From an uncultured Collinsella sp. (lineage in GTDB: Bacteria > Actinomycetota > Coriobacteriia > Coriobacteriales > Coriobacteriaceae): 64,000 bases of DNA. The DNA is taken from positions 1 through 64,000 of the forward strand of contig CAUCLI010000004.1 in assembly GCA_958443615.1 (NCBI GenBank), given 5' to 3'. Both the position numbers and the translations under genes were made by a program. Of the stretch, positions 1 to 8,221 are shown one piece after another (positions within the stretch are counted from its first letter, which is position 1; each line of letters opens with the position of its first letter). The notes under the pieces are model-generated. The model did no database searches. It was not told where the DNA came from and saw only the letters and a list, made by a program, of their open reading frames with translations.

Positions 1-50
1 GCCACGTGCCAACTACATAATGCGATCCCGGTGTTGCACCGAGACCGTTT

Positions 51-175
51 GGTCTTGCGAGCGGACGGGGCTTCATCCGCGCGCAGCTTCCGCACGAGCC
101 GAAGGCCCCAGTGGGGCCTTCGCGCGAGCCCAGGACTGTTTGAGCACGGGTGAAGCCCCGTCCGCTCGCAAGACC
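51..175. repeat. Large nested inverted repeat upstream of rnpB
   Basis: Positions 51-75 and 151-175 are perfect reverse complements (25 bp). Three to four more inner pairs, one of them G-T, lengthen the stem. Inside lies a second hairpin at 100-122 with 10 bp arms and a 3-base loop. No run of T follows either arm, so it is not a classic terminator. No open reading frame with family features lies inside. It could be a small palindromic mobile element, a processing signal or the end of an upstream transcript. Confidence 0.75.
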
Positions 176-188
176 TCCGGCCACATGG

Positions 189-194
189 TACAAT
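189..194 (+). promoter_or_regulatory. Candidate -10 box of rnpB
   Basis: TACAAT at 189-194 lies 9 bases before the first paired base of the RNase P RNA, where a -10 element would be expected. No convincing -35 hexamer is visible 16-18 bases upstream; that stretch belongs to the right arm of the hairpin at 151-175. Confidence 0.45.
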
Positions 195-202
195 ACCTCC
201 TC

Positions 203-565
<363 letters not shown>

Positions 566-630
566 CTTTTCGATCCCCGACAATGCGATACGCGCGCTCG
601 ACCCAAAACACCCGTCTCTCCCGCAAGGCC

Positions 631-694
631 TTACACGACCCTTACAAAGGTTTCCAACGTTAAGCGCTGGTAAACATTACGTAAGGTATACAAT
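631..694 (+). promoter_or_regulatory. Candidate Pho-responsive promoter of the PiT gene
   Basis: TTACA repeats lie 11 bp apart at 631 and 642, with weaker related words at 652 (TTCCAA), 671 (TAAACA) and 677 (TTACGT). A TACAAT -10 box is at 689-694. Direct repeats at helical spacing upstream of a phosphate gene resemble the PHO boxes bound by PhoP/PhoB-type regulators. The assignment is by pattern and context only; no regulator gene is in the window. Confidence 0.4.
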
Positions 695-721
695 GGAAGT
701 GCTGTGTAAACAGGCGCTGCC

Positions 722-1798
722 ATGCGCCGGTATGGGAATGTGGTATCAGTGGACGTATCCTTCTCCTATTTCATTGCGCAAGTCTTTTCAAATCCAATAC
801 TTGCCATGACGGTCCTGCTCACGCTGGGCGTCATCTTCGTCAACGGCTGGACCGACGCGCCCAACGCCATCGCGACCTGCGTCACGACGCGCTGCCTGCC
901 GCCCAAGGCCGCCATCATCATGAGCGCCATCTTCAACTTCCTGGGCGTCTTCATCATGACGCACATCAACGCGAGCGTGGCCTCGACCATCTCGAACATG
1001 GTCGACTTCGGTTCTAACACGCAGATCGCGCTCATAGCGCTGTGCGCGGCGCTGTTCTCCATCGTGGTGTACTCCGTGGGCGCGAGCGTCTTCGGCATCC
1101 CCACGAGCGAGAGCCACAGCCTCATCGCCGGCCTCACCGGCGCGGCCATCGCGCTGGGCGGCGCCGATGGCGTCAACATGAACGAGTGGGTCAAGGTGCT
1201 CTACGGCCTCGTCCTCTCCCTCGGCCTGGGCTTCGCCGCCGGTTGGGGCGTGTGCAAGATCGTGACGCTGTTATTCGCCAACTCGGATCGACGTAAGTCG
1301 AACACCTTCTTCCGCTGGGCGCAGATCGCCGGCGCCGCCGGCATGAGCTTCATGCACGGCGCGCAGGACGGCCAGAAGTTCATCGGCGTGCTGTTTTTGG
1401 GCGTGGCCTTCTGCAACGGCCAATCCTCCGTCGAGAACATGATCATCCCCGTGTGGCTCATGCTGCTGTGCTCCGTCGTGATGGGCGTCGGCACCTCCGT
1501 GGGCGGCGAGAAGATCATCAAGTCCGTCGGCATGGACATGGTCAAGCTCGAGAAATATCAGGGCTTCTCCGCCGACCTCTCCAGCTCCCTGTGCCTGCTG
1601 CTGGCGACCCTCACCGGTATCCCGGTTTCCACCACGCACGTCAAGACCACTGCCATCATGGGCGTCGGCTCCGTCAAGCGCCTGTCCGCCATCAACTTCG
1701 GCGTGGTGAAGGACATGCTGCTCACCTGGGTGTTCACCTTCCCCGGCTGCGGCCTCATCAGCTTCTGCATGGCAAAGCTGTTCCTGCTGTTCATCTAG
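722..1798 (+). CDS. pit: Inorganic phosphate transporter, PiT family
   Basis: A 358-residue integral membrane protein that takes up phosphate, usually as metal-phosphate coupled to protons. Both PiT signature halves are visible. The N-terminal one contains GWTDAPNAIAT (about residues 41-51). The C-terminal one contains HGAQDGQKFIGV (about residues 219-230), followed near the end by GIPVSTTHVKTTAIMGVG. The length matches the short bacterial PiT subfamily. The DUF47 gene lies 48 bp downstream, the usual pairing. The ATG at 722 has no clear ribosome binding site, and an in-frame GTG at 740 is an alternative start. The upstream region carries possible PHO-box repeats, which would fit induction by phosphate shortage. 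Confidence 0.93.
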   Translation: MRRYGNVVSVDVSFSYFIAQVFSNPILAMTVLLTLGVIFVNGWTDAPNAIATCVTTRCLPPKAAIIMSAIFNFLGVFIMTHINASVASTISNMVDFGSNTQIALIALCAALFSIVVYSVGASVFGIPTSESHSLIAGLTGAAIALGGADGVNMNEWVKVLYGLVLSLGLGFAAGWGVCKIVTLLFANSDRRKSNTFFRWAQIAGAAGMSFMHGAQDGQKFIGVLFLGVAFCNGQSSVENMIIPVWLMLLCSVVMGVGTSVGGEKIIKSVGMDMVKLEKYQGFSADLSSSLCLLLATLTGIPVSTTHVKTTAIMGVGSVKRLSAINFGVVKDMLLTWVFTFPGCGLISFCMAKLFLLFI

Positions 1799-1846
1799 CT
1801 CCAGACCCCTGTCAGAATCTGCGAACCATCGCGAAAGGACCCCATC

Positions 1847-2470
1847 ATGGCCAAGAAGAACGACGCCTTCTACTTCGACAGCTTCGCATCCGCCGCGGAG
1901 CTCGCCTGCAAGGCGGCCCAAAAGCTCGACGAGATCATGCGCGACTTCGACCCCACAAAGATCGAGGAGGCCGTCGCCGAGATGCACGAGATCGAGCAGG
2001 AGGCCGACGAGATCGTCCACAGCGTGAACGACGCCCTCATCAGCGCCTTCATTACCCCCATCGAGCGCGAGGACATCGCCACGTTGAGCAACAGCATCGA
2101 TGTCGTCATCGACCGCATCGAGGGCGTGTTGCACCGCATCTACTTCACCAATGTCCAGGAGATGCGCCCGCAGGCGCTTGAGATGTCCGCCAAGGTCATG
2201 CGCGCCTGCGAGCAGATGCACGACCTCGTGCTCGAGCTGCCGCAGTTCAAGCGCTCCAAGAGCCTGCGCGAGCACGTGGTGACGGTGAACACGATCGAGA
2301 GCGAGTGCGACGACATCTACATCAACGCCATGCGCGGTCTGCACACCGATGAGCTCGACCCGCTGACCATCATCTCCTGGCGCGACGTGTACACGTTCCT
2401 CGAGTACTGCGCCGACTCCTGCGAGTTCGTGGCCGACACGGTCGAGTCCATCGTGATGAAGAACAGCTAA
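1847..2470 (+). CDS. DUF47 PhoU-like protein, PiT partner
   Basis: A 207-residue all-helical protein of the DUF47 family (distant PhoU relatives), encoded next to PiT permeases in many bacteria and thought to regulate them. The sequence is rich in acidic helices, with conserved pieces such as EIEQEADEIVHSVND near residues 46-60 and a second E-x-x-x-D segment near TIESECDDIYINAMRGL. The ATG at 1847 follows an AAAGGA ribosome binding site. A strong terminator begins 35 bp after the stop, so PiT and this gene form a two-gene operon. Confidence 0.9.
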   Translation: MAKKNDAFYFDSFASAAELACKAAQKLDEIMRDFDPTKIEEAVAEMHEIEQEADEIVHSVNDALISAFITPIEREDIATLSNSIDVVIDRIEGVLHRIYFTNVQEMRPQALEMSAKVMRACEQMHDLVLELPQFKRSKSLREHVVTVNTIESECDDIYINAMRGLHTDELDPLTIISWRDVYTFLEYCADSCEFVADTVESIVMKNS

Positions 2471-2504
2471 GCGAACATCCGCCCATCTCCCCTCTTCGCA
2501 AAAC

Positions 2505-2555
2505 AGCTCAAGCTCTCACGTCCAAGCGCACTGCCGTGAGAGCTTGAGCTTTTTC
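2505..2555 (+). terminator. Rho-independent terminator of the PiT-DUF47 operon
   Basis: Positions 2505-2520 and 2535-2550 form a perfect 16 bp stem with a 14-base loop, followed by a T run at 2550-2554. It is placed correctly for the plus-strand operon that ends at 2470. Confidence 0.9.
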
Positions 2556-2769
2556 GTATTCGAATTGAGATAAGCCGGATAGAGACGACTCAGCGTATTT
2601 CAAATCCCCAGGTGGAGACTTTGCGAGCTCCCGCCATACATCGGCTTTCCCAGTATCGATACGAAAAAGCTCAACAAGGCGCGAATGGAGGACAAGGGCC
2701 ACGGCCGCTTGTCCATCCGACCGCGACGCTTGCTATCCGATGCGGCTTGAAAACGCACGATTTACCCTG
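2556..2769. other. Gene-free stretch between convergent operons
   Basis: The gap from 2471 to 2895 holds the two facing terminators. Between them the sequence is less GC-rich than its surroundings. A 64-codon minus-strand reading frame at 2508-2702 runs into the terminator stem and shows no family features; it may be a gene remnant. Nothing else is supported. Confidence 0.5.
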
Positions 2770-2806
2770 AAAACGACGGGCCCGCGTCGATTGACGCGGG
2801 CCGTCT
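2770..2806 (-). terminator. Probable terminator of the yggS-sepF-yggT-divIVA operon
   Basis: 2775-2788 pairs with 2793-2805, with one bulged base, giving a GC-rich hairpin. On the minus strand it is followed by GTTTTC. It lies about 90 bp behind the divIVA stop codon. Confidence 0.7.
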
Positions 2807-2895
2807 TCAATGACATGCAAACAAGGCTTTACGACTTCGACTCTCAATCAAAGTCGAAGCCGCGCCTCAATAGCCATCCAATCGAGATTCAATGC

Positions 2896-3537
2896 CTAGT
2901 CGAGGTCGTCAGCACCGAAGTTCGGCAGCGGGGCGAACGGGTCGGCCACGGGCATCGGCTCGGGCATGGGGGCCGGAGCGGCGACGGGCTCAGAGCCGGT
3001 GGGAGCGCTCACGAGCAGGTCGGCCGGGAACTCATTCTGAGCCTCGTCCATGAAGTGCTGGATGAGCTTGATGTACTCGGCCTTGAACTCCTCACGGGAT
3101 GCCTTCAGACGGTCGATCTCGGCGAGTTCGTTCTGCTTCTCGTTGAGGGCCTGGCGGATGACCTCGCGGGCCTTGGCGTCGGCCTCGTTGCGGATGCGGT
3201 CGGCATTCTCGCGAGCCTCGGCGACGATGTTGTCGGCAGACTGCTGGGCGGCGATCAGAGCCGCGGAGATCTGACTGGCGGTGGCGGTGTACTCGGGGCT
3301 CGCGACGGGGGCGGGAGCCGGAGCGGGGGCTGCAACGGCGACCTGGGCCTGGGCCTGAGCGGCGGCGAGCTCCTGCTCAGTGGCGGTCAGGCGGGTCTTG
3401 AGGTCCACGATCTTGTTGAGCATCGCGTCGACCTCGGAGGCGAGCTGCTCGAGGAAGACGTCGACCTCGGCGGGGTCGTAACCGCGCTTTGCCTCGGAGA
3501 AGGTCTGCGCTTGAATGTCAGCGGGGGTGATGGCCAT
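2896..3537 (-). CDS. divIVA: DivIVA-domain cell-division/polar growth protein
   Basis: A 213-residue membrane-curvature sensing coiled-coil protein that marks poles and division sites and recruits envelope machinery. The N-terminal lipid-binding domain is clear: TPADIQAQTFSEAKRGYD (residues 4-21), then VDVFLEQLASEVDAML. A first coiled coil runs to about residue 65. An Ala-Pro linker covers about 66-80, and a second coiled coil about 85-170. The tail is Pro/Ala/Asp-rich. The ATG at 3537 is preceded by AGGA. It is the last gene of the yggS-sepF-yggT-divIVA run, the order usual after ftsZ in Gram-positive bacteria. Confidence 0.93.
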   Translation of the reverse strand: MAITPADIQAQTFSEAKRGYDPAEVDVFLEQLASEVDAMLNKIVDLKTRLTATEQELAAAQAQAQVAVAAPAPAPAPVASPEYTATASQISAALIAAQQSADNIVAEARENADRIRNEADAKAREVIRQALNEKQNELAEIDRLKASREEFKAEYIKLIQHFMDEAQNEFPADLLVSAPTGSEPVAAPAPMPEPMPVADPFAPLPNFGADDLD

Positions 3538-3603
3538 GATTCATATCCTTTCATACGCGGGCGAGCGCCCCAGGTTGGGGCGAGCGGCACACTGCGTCGG
3601 TCC

Positions 3604-3873
3604 TTACAATAGTAGCCTGATAATGAAATTCTCCAGCAGACTCAACACAAGTATCGCAACAACGGGCGACCAGTCGATCATGCCCAGCGGCGGGATGAAG
3701 CGACGGAAGAAGTTGAGGTACGGCCCCACGAGGCTCTGCAGGACGGCACCGATGTCGTCCATCAGACTGCCGGGACGAACGGGAAACCAGGACAGGAGCA
3801 CATATCCGAGTATCAGGTAGTTGTAGAACTCGAACAGCGTGCGAACGAGGCGGGCAATGGTAATGGCATTCAC
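3604..3873 (-). CDS. YggT family membrane protein
   Basis: An 89-residue membrane protein of the YggT family, a two-helix protein found in the sepF-divIVA neighbourhood of many Gram-positives and of unsettled role in envelope or division. The GTG at 3873 fits the family N-terminus (NAITIARLVRTLFEFYNYL) and has AGGAG ten bases upstream. The conserved segment SWFPVRPGSLMDDIG sits between the helices. A second helix near WSPVVAILVLSLLENFIIR ends the protein. Longer frames starting up to 4128 run through sepF and are shadows. It starts 13 bp after the sepF stop. Confidence 0.85.
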   Translation of the reverse strand: MNAITIARLVRTLFEFYNYLILGYVLLSWFPVRPGSLMDDIGAVLQSLVGPYLNFFRRFIPPLGMIDWSPVVAILVLSLLENFIIRLLL

Positions 3874-3886
3874 GAGATGGCAGCTC

Positions 3887-4618
3887 CTACTGCTTGAGAT
3901 AGCCGTCTTTGCGCAGCTTGGCCAGGTCGGTCTCCTTGACCTCGCAGCCCTGCGGCAAGACGATGAACACGCGGTCGCCCACCTCGCGCACCGAGGCGCC
4001 GGAACCGCAGGCGAACCCATAGCTGAAATCGAGCACGCGCTTGGCAACCTCGGTGCGAACGCCGGCGAACACGAGGGCGACGGGCTGACGGGTGCGCACG
4101 CGGCGCACGACGGTCTCGACGTCGTCATAGCTCTCGGGACGCAGGACGTACGCCGGGAGCTGGGGCGTGCCCTCCAAAACGGCGTTCACGCGAGCCTCGG
4201 TGCTGCTCACCGGGGCCGTGGTGGGAACGGAGGACAGGGTCGCGCGCTGGCTTTGCGCCTGGGCATAGCTCGAAGGGGTGTCGTAGGCGCCGGGGCGATA
4301 CGCGGGTTCGGCAGAGGGCGTATAGGTCGTCGCATGGCGATCGGCCTCCCCCACCAGCTGGCCGGAGCGCGTGTACACGGCGACGGACTCGGCCTCGCCG
4401 CGACGGGTCTGCCCGAGCATGCCGTTACCGGGCTCCTGGGGCTCATAGCCGCGATAGGAGTCCTGGGCGGGTTGACCATAGCCCTCAGGGTAATCCTCGT
4501 ATCCACCGCCTACGCCATCGTCGTGGTAATCGTCATAGGGCTCGTCGCCATACGGCTCGGCGGCGGGCTGCGCCATGCCGAGACGACTCTTGATGTCATC
4601 TAGAAATCCCACGTTCAT
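3887..4618 (-). CDS. sepF: Cell division protein SepF
   Basis: SepF links FtsZ filaments to the membrane and replaces FtsA as the anchor in many actinobacteria. The N-terminus (NVGFLDDIKSRLGM) resembles the amphipathic membrane-targeting helix. An acidic, Tyr/Gly/Pro-rich linker covers about residues 15-150. The C-terminal SepF core (about 155-243) contains RPESYDDVETVVRRVRTRQP and FSYGFACGSGASVREVGDRVF. No ftsA is in the window, consistent with SepF being the main FtsZ anchor. At 243 residues it is longer than Bacillus SepF because of the linker. Confidence 0.94.
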   Translation of the reverse strand: MNVGFLDDIKSRLGMAQPAAEPYGDEPYDDYHDDGVGGGYEDYPEGYGQPAQDSYRGYEPQEPGNGMLGQTRRGEAESVAVYTRSGQLVGEADRHATTYTPSAEPAYRPGAYDTPSSYAQAQSQRATLSSVPTTAPVSSTEARVNAVLEGTPQLPAYVLRPESYDDVETVVRRVRTRQPVALVFAGVRTEVAKRVLDFSYGFACGSGASVREVGDRVFIVLPQGCEVKETDLAKLRKDGYLKQ

Positions 4619-4651
4619 ACCTCTCTTTGCGCCGTGTGCGGGCGTACTTGC

Positions 4652-5389
4652 CTATAGTACTTCAAAGGATGGGTCAAATACCACACGCCCCAGGCGAACG
4701 ATAGTGGACCCCTCCTCGAGCGCGACCTGGAAATCCTCGCTCATACCACAGGAGAGCTCCCGCAACTCAAGGTCACTCGAGGTCCGAAGCTCGTCGCGCA
4801 ACTCGCGCAAGCCGGCGAAGCACGCGCGCGCCCTTGACTTATCCCCGCGCGGGGCCATCGTCATAAGCCCCTCTATCCGAATTCCACAAAGGTTCTGCAG
4901 CTCATCCATCGAACGGCGCAGTTCGTCGGGGGAAAAACCGCCCTTCGTCTCCTCTCCGCTCACATTCACCTCGATCAGGACGCGCTGCGGGGCCGTCAGC
5001 TCGCCGGCATCCATACGGCGAACGGCGCGGCTGCTCACCGCCTCGGCCAGATGCATGGTGCCGATCGAATGGATGAGATCCACACGGCCGAGGACGGCGT
5101 TGATCTTATTCGTCTGCAAGTTGCCGATCATGTCGAAGCGGACGGGGCGCGCCTCCCGAATGAGATCGAGGCCCTCGAGCTTGCGATGGAGCTCCTGGGG
5201 GCGGTTCTCGCCGAACACGCCATACCCGGCGTCGATGGCGGCGACAACCTCCTTGAGGCCGACGGTCTTGGAGACGGCGACGATATCGACATCCTCGCGC
5301 GTTCGCCCGCTCGCGGCCAAGGAGGCATCGACGCGCCGCAGGATCTCCTCACGGCGCTTCCCGATAAACGCGGCGTAATCCTCTTCCAT
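4652..5389 (-). CDS. yggS: YggS family PLP homeostasis protein
   Basis: A 245-residue PLP-binding protein (YggS/PLPBP/COG0325) that buffers vitamin B6 and amino-acid pools; it has an alanine-racemase-like barrel without known enzyme activity. The PLP lysine lies in DIVAVSKTVG (about residue 35). Family motifs GENRPQEL, HSIGTMHL, LIEVNVSGEETKGGF and LSCGMSEDFQVALEEGSTIVRLG follow in order. The ATG at 5389 is preceded by AGGGA; an upstream in-frame ATG at 5449 would add 20 residues that do not fit the family. In the usual Gram-positive order it would follow pgeF, but here 5.9 kb of phosphate genes intervene. Confidence 0.93.
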   Translation of the reverse strand: MEEDYAAFIGKRREEILRRVDASLAASGRTREDVDIVAVSKTVGLKEVVAAIDAGYGVFGENRPQELHRKLEGLDLIREARPVRFDMIGNLQTNKINAVLGRVDLIHSIGTMHLAEAVSSRAVRRMDAGELTAPQRVLIEVNVSGEETKGGFSPDELRRSMDELQNLCGIRIEGLMTMAPRGDKSRARACFAGLRELRDELRTSSDLELRELSCGMSEDFQVALEEGSTIVRLGRVVFDPSFEVL

Positions 5390-5468
5390 CGCACATCCCT
5401 TCACGACGCCGTGCGCCCCATCGCCGCTCGCGGCGATCGAGGCCGGCACATCGTCATACTAACGCAAA

Positions 5469-5498
5469 GATGCGGCGCTGCCGGGCAGGCGCCGCATC
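5469..5498 (-). terminator. Hairpin after the pst-phoU operon
   Basis: 5469-5478 and 5489-5498 form a perfect 10 bp GC-rich stem with a 10-base loop. On the minus strand TCTTTG follows, a weak T run. It lies about 55 bp behind the phoU stop and ahead of yggS, so it probably ends the phosphate operon. Confidence 0.55.
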
Positions 5499-5553
5499 CG
5501 AAACATATCATTCTCCCGCCGTGCCGACGGCGGCTCTCAAACGTTGTCGGGCG

Positions 5554-6381
5554 CTACGCGTCGACTTCCGCGATGAGGGCGGCAAGATCGGCACCGACCT
5601 CGTCGAGCGCGAGGTTGGACACGAAGCGCGCGTCAGACTCGGGATCGAGCGTCACGCCCTCGCCGGAGGGGATGCGCATGCTCTCGAGCTCCTCCTCATC
5701 CGCCTCGGCGATGTCGTCGGCGCCCCAACGCTGGCCGGTGAGCAGGAAGACGAGGCGGTAGGCGCACTCCATCGAGATGCTCGCGATACGATCGAGGTAG
5801 CGGGAGACCATGACGGTGCGGCGGAAGTCGTCCATCTGGGCGTCGTCGGAGACCTCCATGGTCTCCGTGCGGTTGAAGACGCGGAAGAACTCCTGGTAGG
5901 CGCCGTGAACGGCCTCGTCCTCCTCCGAGAGGGCGAGAACGGTGGAGAGGTCGTTGTTCACGAGGGCGGCGGCGGTGGAGCCGAGCACCTGGTAGACGCT
6001 CGCGGCCTCCTGCTCGATGAGCGCGACCATCTCAGCCGGGAACTCGATGTCGCTGTTGACCTTGCGCTTTGCGGCGCGCGCGATGCGGCGGACCTTGTCG
6101 CTCATGCGCTGCAGGTTGAAGTCGATGTAGATGATCGTCTGGAGCAGGCGGAAGTCGGAGGCGACGGGCGACTGCGTGGCGATGAGGTTGTAGCACACGG
6201 CCTCGAGGTTGGCGCAGCGGGCGTCGATGGCGAGCGTCGCCTGCTGGGCGCTGCGGGCGAGCTCCTTGTCATCGGTCACGAAGGCGGCGACGGCGTCGTG
6301 CAGGGTGAGGTCGATCGCCTCGAAGATGGAGAGCATCTCGTGGCGGGCCTCGATGAGCTGGCTGGAGAACAGTTTGCGCAT
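5554..6381 (-). CDS. phoU: PhoU family phosphate regulator, copy 1
   Basis: A 275-residue PhoU-domain protein encoded after pstB, the classic position. PhoU connects the PstSCAB transporter to the PhoR-type kinase and restrains phosphate uptake. Two PhoU helical repeats are visible. The first (residues 1-105) contains VCYNLIATQSPVASDFRLLQ and the conserved RMSDKVRRIARAA. The second contains MVSRYLDRIASISMECAYRLVF near residue 180. It ends in an acidic extension (EADEEELESMRIPSGEGVTL) shared with the second copy. AGGAG precedes the ATG at 6381. The stretch encoded by 6071-6360 is identical in DNA to phoU copy 2 while the rest is diverged. Confidence 0.93.
   Translation of the reverse strand: MRKLFSSQLIEARHEMLSIFEAIDLTLHDAVAAFVTDDKELARSAQQATLAIDARCANLEAVCYNLIATQSPVASDFRLLQTIIYIDFNLQRMSDKVRRIARAAKRKVNSDIEFPAEMVALIEQEAASVYQVLGSTAAALVNNDLSTVLALSEEDEAVHGAYQEFFRVFNRTETMEVSDDAQMDDFRRTVMVSRYLDRIASISMECAYRLVFLLTGQRWGADDIAEADEEELESMRIPSGEGVTLDPESDARFVSNLALDEVGADLAALIAEVDA
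6071..6360 (-). repeat. 290 bp identical tract shared with phoU copy 2, partner A
   Basis: Base-by-base reading shows no mismatch to 10757-11046 over 290 bp. Outside the tract the two phoU genes differ at many positions, including a few bases beyond its edge at 6361. It covers codons for about residues 8-104. Confidence 0.95.
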
Positions 6382-6461
6382 ATGCGGCTCCTAACTGATG
6401 GGCTGGCGGCAACAGACGGGCGCCCGCATGCACCCGCGCTCAGGCGGGAAGCGCCATGCGG

Positions 6462-6494
6462 ATGTGCAAAACGCACCCGTCCCCTTTTACACAT
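6462..6494 (+). repeat. Short palindromic repeat, family A, copy 1
   Basis: A 33 bp element whose ends are inverted repeats (ATGTG near 6462, CACAT ending 6494) around the core AACGCACCCGTCCCC. Related copies are at 58812-58843 and, inverted, at 62600-62632. This copy ends on the last base of the pstB stop codon. Confidence 0.8.
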
Positions 6495-7297
6495 TAGCCG
6501 AAGCGGCCGGTGATGTAGTCCTCGGTCCGCTTGTCCATTGGCGTGGTGAAGATCTCGTCGGTCTGGCCGTACTCGATGAGCGTGGCGGGCTCGCCGGCGA
6601 CCTCCTGCAGGAAGAACGCGGTGTGGTCGGAAATGCGGGCGGCCTGCTGCATGTTGTGGGTGACGATGATGATCGTCATCTCGGGCGCGAGCTCCACCAT
6701 GAGGTCCTCGACCTTCTGCACAGACGTGGGGTCGATGGCCGAGCAGGGCTCGTCCATGAGCAGCACGTCGGGCTGGACGGCGAGCACGCGCGCGATGCAC
6801 AGGCGCTGCTGCTGGCCGCCGGAAAGCGCCAGGCCGTCCTTGGAGAGCTGGCTGGAGACCTCTTTCCAGAGGTTGGCGCGCTTGAGGGACTCCTCGACGA
6901 TGTCGTCCAGGTCGCTTTTGCTGGTCACGCCCTGCAGGCGGGGGCCGAAGGCCACGTTCTCGTAGATGGACTTGGGGAACGGGTTGGGCTGCTGGAAGAT
7001 CATGCCCACGCGGCGGCGCAAGTCGACCGGGTCCACGCCCTCGGCGTAGATATCGGAGCCGTCGAGCTGCATGGAACCCTCGATGCGCGTGCCCTCGATG
7101 AGGTCGTTCATGCGGTTCATGCAGCGCAGGAAGGTGGACTTGCCGCAGCCGGACGGGCCGATGAAGGCGGTGATCTTGTTCTTGGCGATGTTGAGGTTCA
7201 CGTCGGTCAGCGCGTGGAAATCTCCGTACCAGAAGTTGAAGCCGGAAACGGTGATGGCGCTCTGCGCGGCCTCGGGCGCGTTACGGTAGACGGTCAC
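6494..7297 (-). CDS. pstB: Phosphate ABC transporter ATPase PstB
   Basis: The 267-residue ATPase of the high-affinity PstSCAB phosphate importer. Walker A is GPSGCGKST at residues 47-55. The PstB-typical RCMNRMNDL follows, then a Q-loop in FQQPNPFPKSIYENVAFG, the signature LSGGQQQRL near residue 160, and Walker B VLLMDEPCSAIDP with the switch His in IIIVTHNMQQAARISD. It lies 10 bp after pstA and before phoU copy 1. Cytoplasmic, working as a dimer under PstA/PstC. Confidence 0.97.
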   Translation of the reverse strand: MTVYRNAPEAAQSAITVSGFNFWYGDFHALTDVNLNIAKNKITAFIGPSGCGKSTFLRCMNRMNDLIEGTRIEGSMQLDGSDIYAEGVDPVDLRRRVGMIFQQPNPFPKSIYENVAFGPRLQGVTSKSDLDDIVEESLKRANLWKEVSSQLSKDGLALSGGQQQRLCIARVLAVQPDVLLMDEPCSAIDPTSVQKVEDLMVELAPEMTIIIVTHNMQQAARISDHTAFFLQEVAGEPATLIEYGQTDEIFTTPMDKRTEDYITGRFG

Positions 7298-7306
7298 GGG
7301 TGCTCC

Positions 7307-8218
7307 TTACTTGCTTTTGCGGGAGAGCCAGCGGGCGAACAGGTTGAAGGCCAGGATGATGGCCATGAGCAGCAGGGCGGTGCCGTACGCCGCGTTCATG
7401 TTGATGCCGTCGTTGGCCAGCAGGTACAGGTGGACGGTCATGGGACGGCCCGAATCGAGGGGCGTGATGGGCATGTTGATGGCCTGGCCCATGGTGTAGA
7501 GCACCACGGCGGTCTCGCCGATGGCGCGGCCGATGCCGAGCACGATGCCCGTGGCGATGCGCCCGAACGCGGAGGGCAGGACGATCTTGCTCACGACCTG
7601 CCACTTGGTGGCGCCCAGGCCGTAGGCGCCCCAGCGGATGTAGCGGGGCACGGCGCGGATGGCCTCCTCGGTGGTGCGCATGATGATGGGAAGCATGAGC
7701 AGGGCGAGCGCGAGAGCGGCCGAGATCATGGAGAGGCCGAGCCCCACGGCCTCGACGAACAGGGCGTAGCCGAACAGGCCCATGACGATGGAGGGCACGG
7801 AGGCCAGCGTGTCGGCCGCATAGCGGATGATGTTCACCAGGCGGCCCTGCTTGGCGTACTCGGCCAGATACACGGCGGCGAGCACGGCGATGGGCGTGCA
7901 GATGAGCATGGCGAGCGCCGTGACGTACACGGTCGAGACGATGGTGGGCCAGATGCCGCCCTCGGCATTGACGCCGTGGGGCCACGTGAAGATGAAGGCG
8001 GGATTCACGTGCGGCAGGCCGTTGACCACCACGTAGGCGATGATGGCGATGAGCACGAGCGTGGTGATGGCGGCAGCCACGCGGAACACGCCGAGCATGA
8101 TCTTGTTGGACGTGTTCTTGGAAATGCGCTCCTTCTTGCCGGATGCGAGCGCGCGCTTGATGCGCTGGGCCGAGGTCTCTGCGGCCGGCGCGGCTTTGAC
8201 GTCGACGTTGTCAGCCAT
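7307..8218 (-). CDS. pstA: Phosphate ABC transporter permease PstA
   Basis: A 303-residue inner-membrane permease of the PstSCAB importer. The N-terminal 45 residues are cytoplasmic and basic, followed by TM1 (IMLGVFRVAAAITTLVLIAI). The MetI-like permease motif is intact: the EAA loop is EEAIRAVPRYIRWGAYGLGATKWQVVSKI in the second half, its start marked by EAIRAVP and its end by GATKWQV. The segment TLASVPSIVMGLFGYALF is typical of PstA. It starts 3 bp after the pstC stop and is followed closely by pstB. Confidence 0.95.
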   Translation of the reverse strand: MADNVDVKAAPAAETSAQRIKRALASGKKERISKNTSNKIMLGVFRVAAAITTLVLIAIIAYVVVNGLPHVNPAFIFTWPHGVNAEGGIWPTIVSTVYVTALAMLICTPIAVLAAVYLAEYAKQGRLVNIIRYAADTLASVPSIVMGLFGYALFVEAVGLGLSMISAALALALLMLPIIMRTTEEAIRAVPRYIRWGAYGLGATKWQVVSKIVLPSAFGRIATGIVLGIGRAIGETAVVLYTMGQAINMPITPLDSGRPMTVHLYLLANDGINMNAAYGTALLLMAIILAFNLFARWLSRKSK

Positions 8219-8221
8219 GGC

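Noticed and set aside
2508..2702. A 64-codon minus-strand frame in the gap after DUF47
   Set aside because: Its 3' end is the terminator stem, there is no ribosome site and no recognisable family. At most it is a remnant.
3604..4128. A 174-codon frame covering yggT and part of sepF
   Set aside because: Only the last 89 codons match YggT; the rest is an off-frame reading of sepF.
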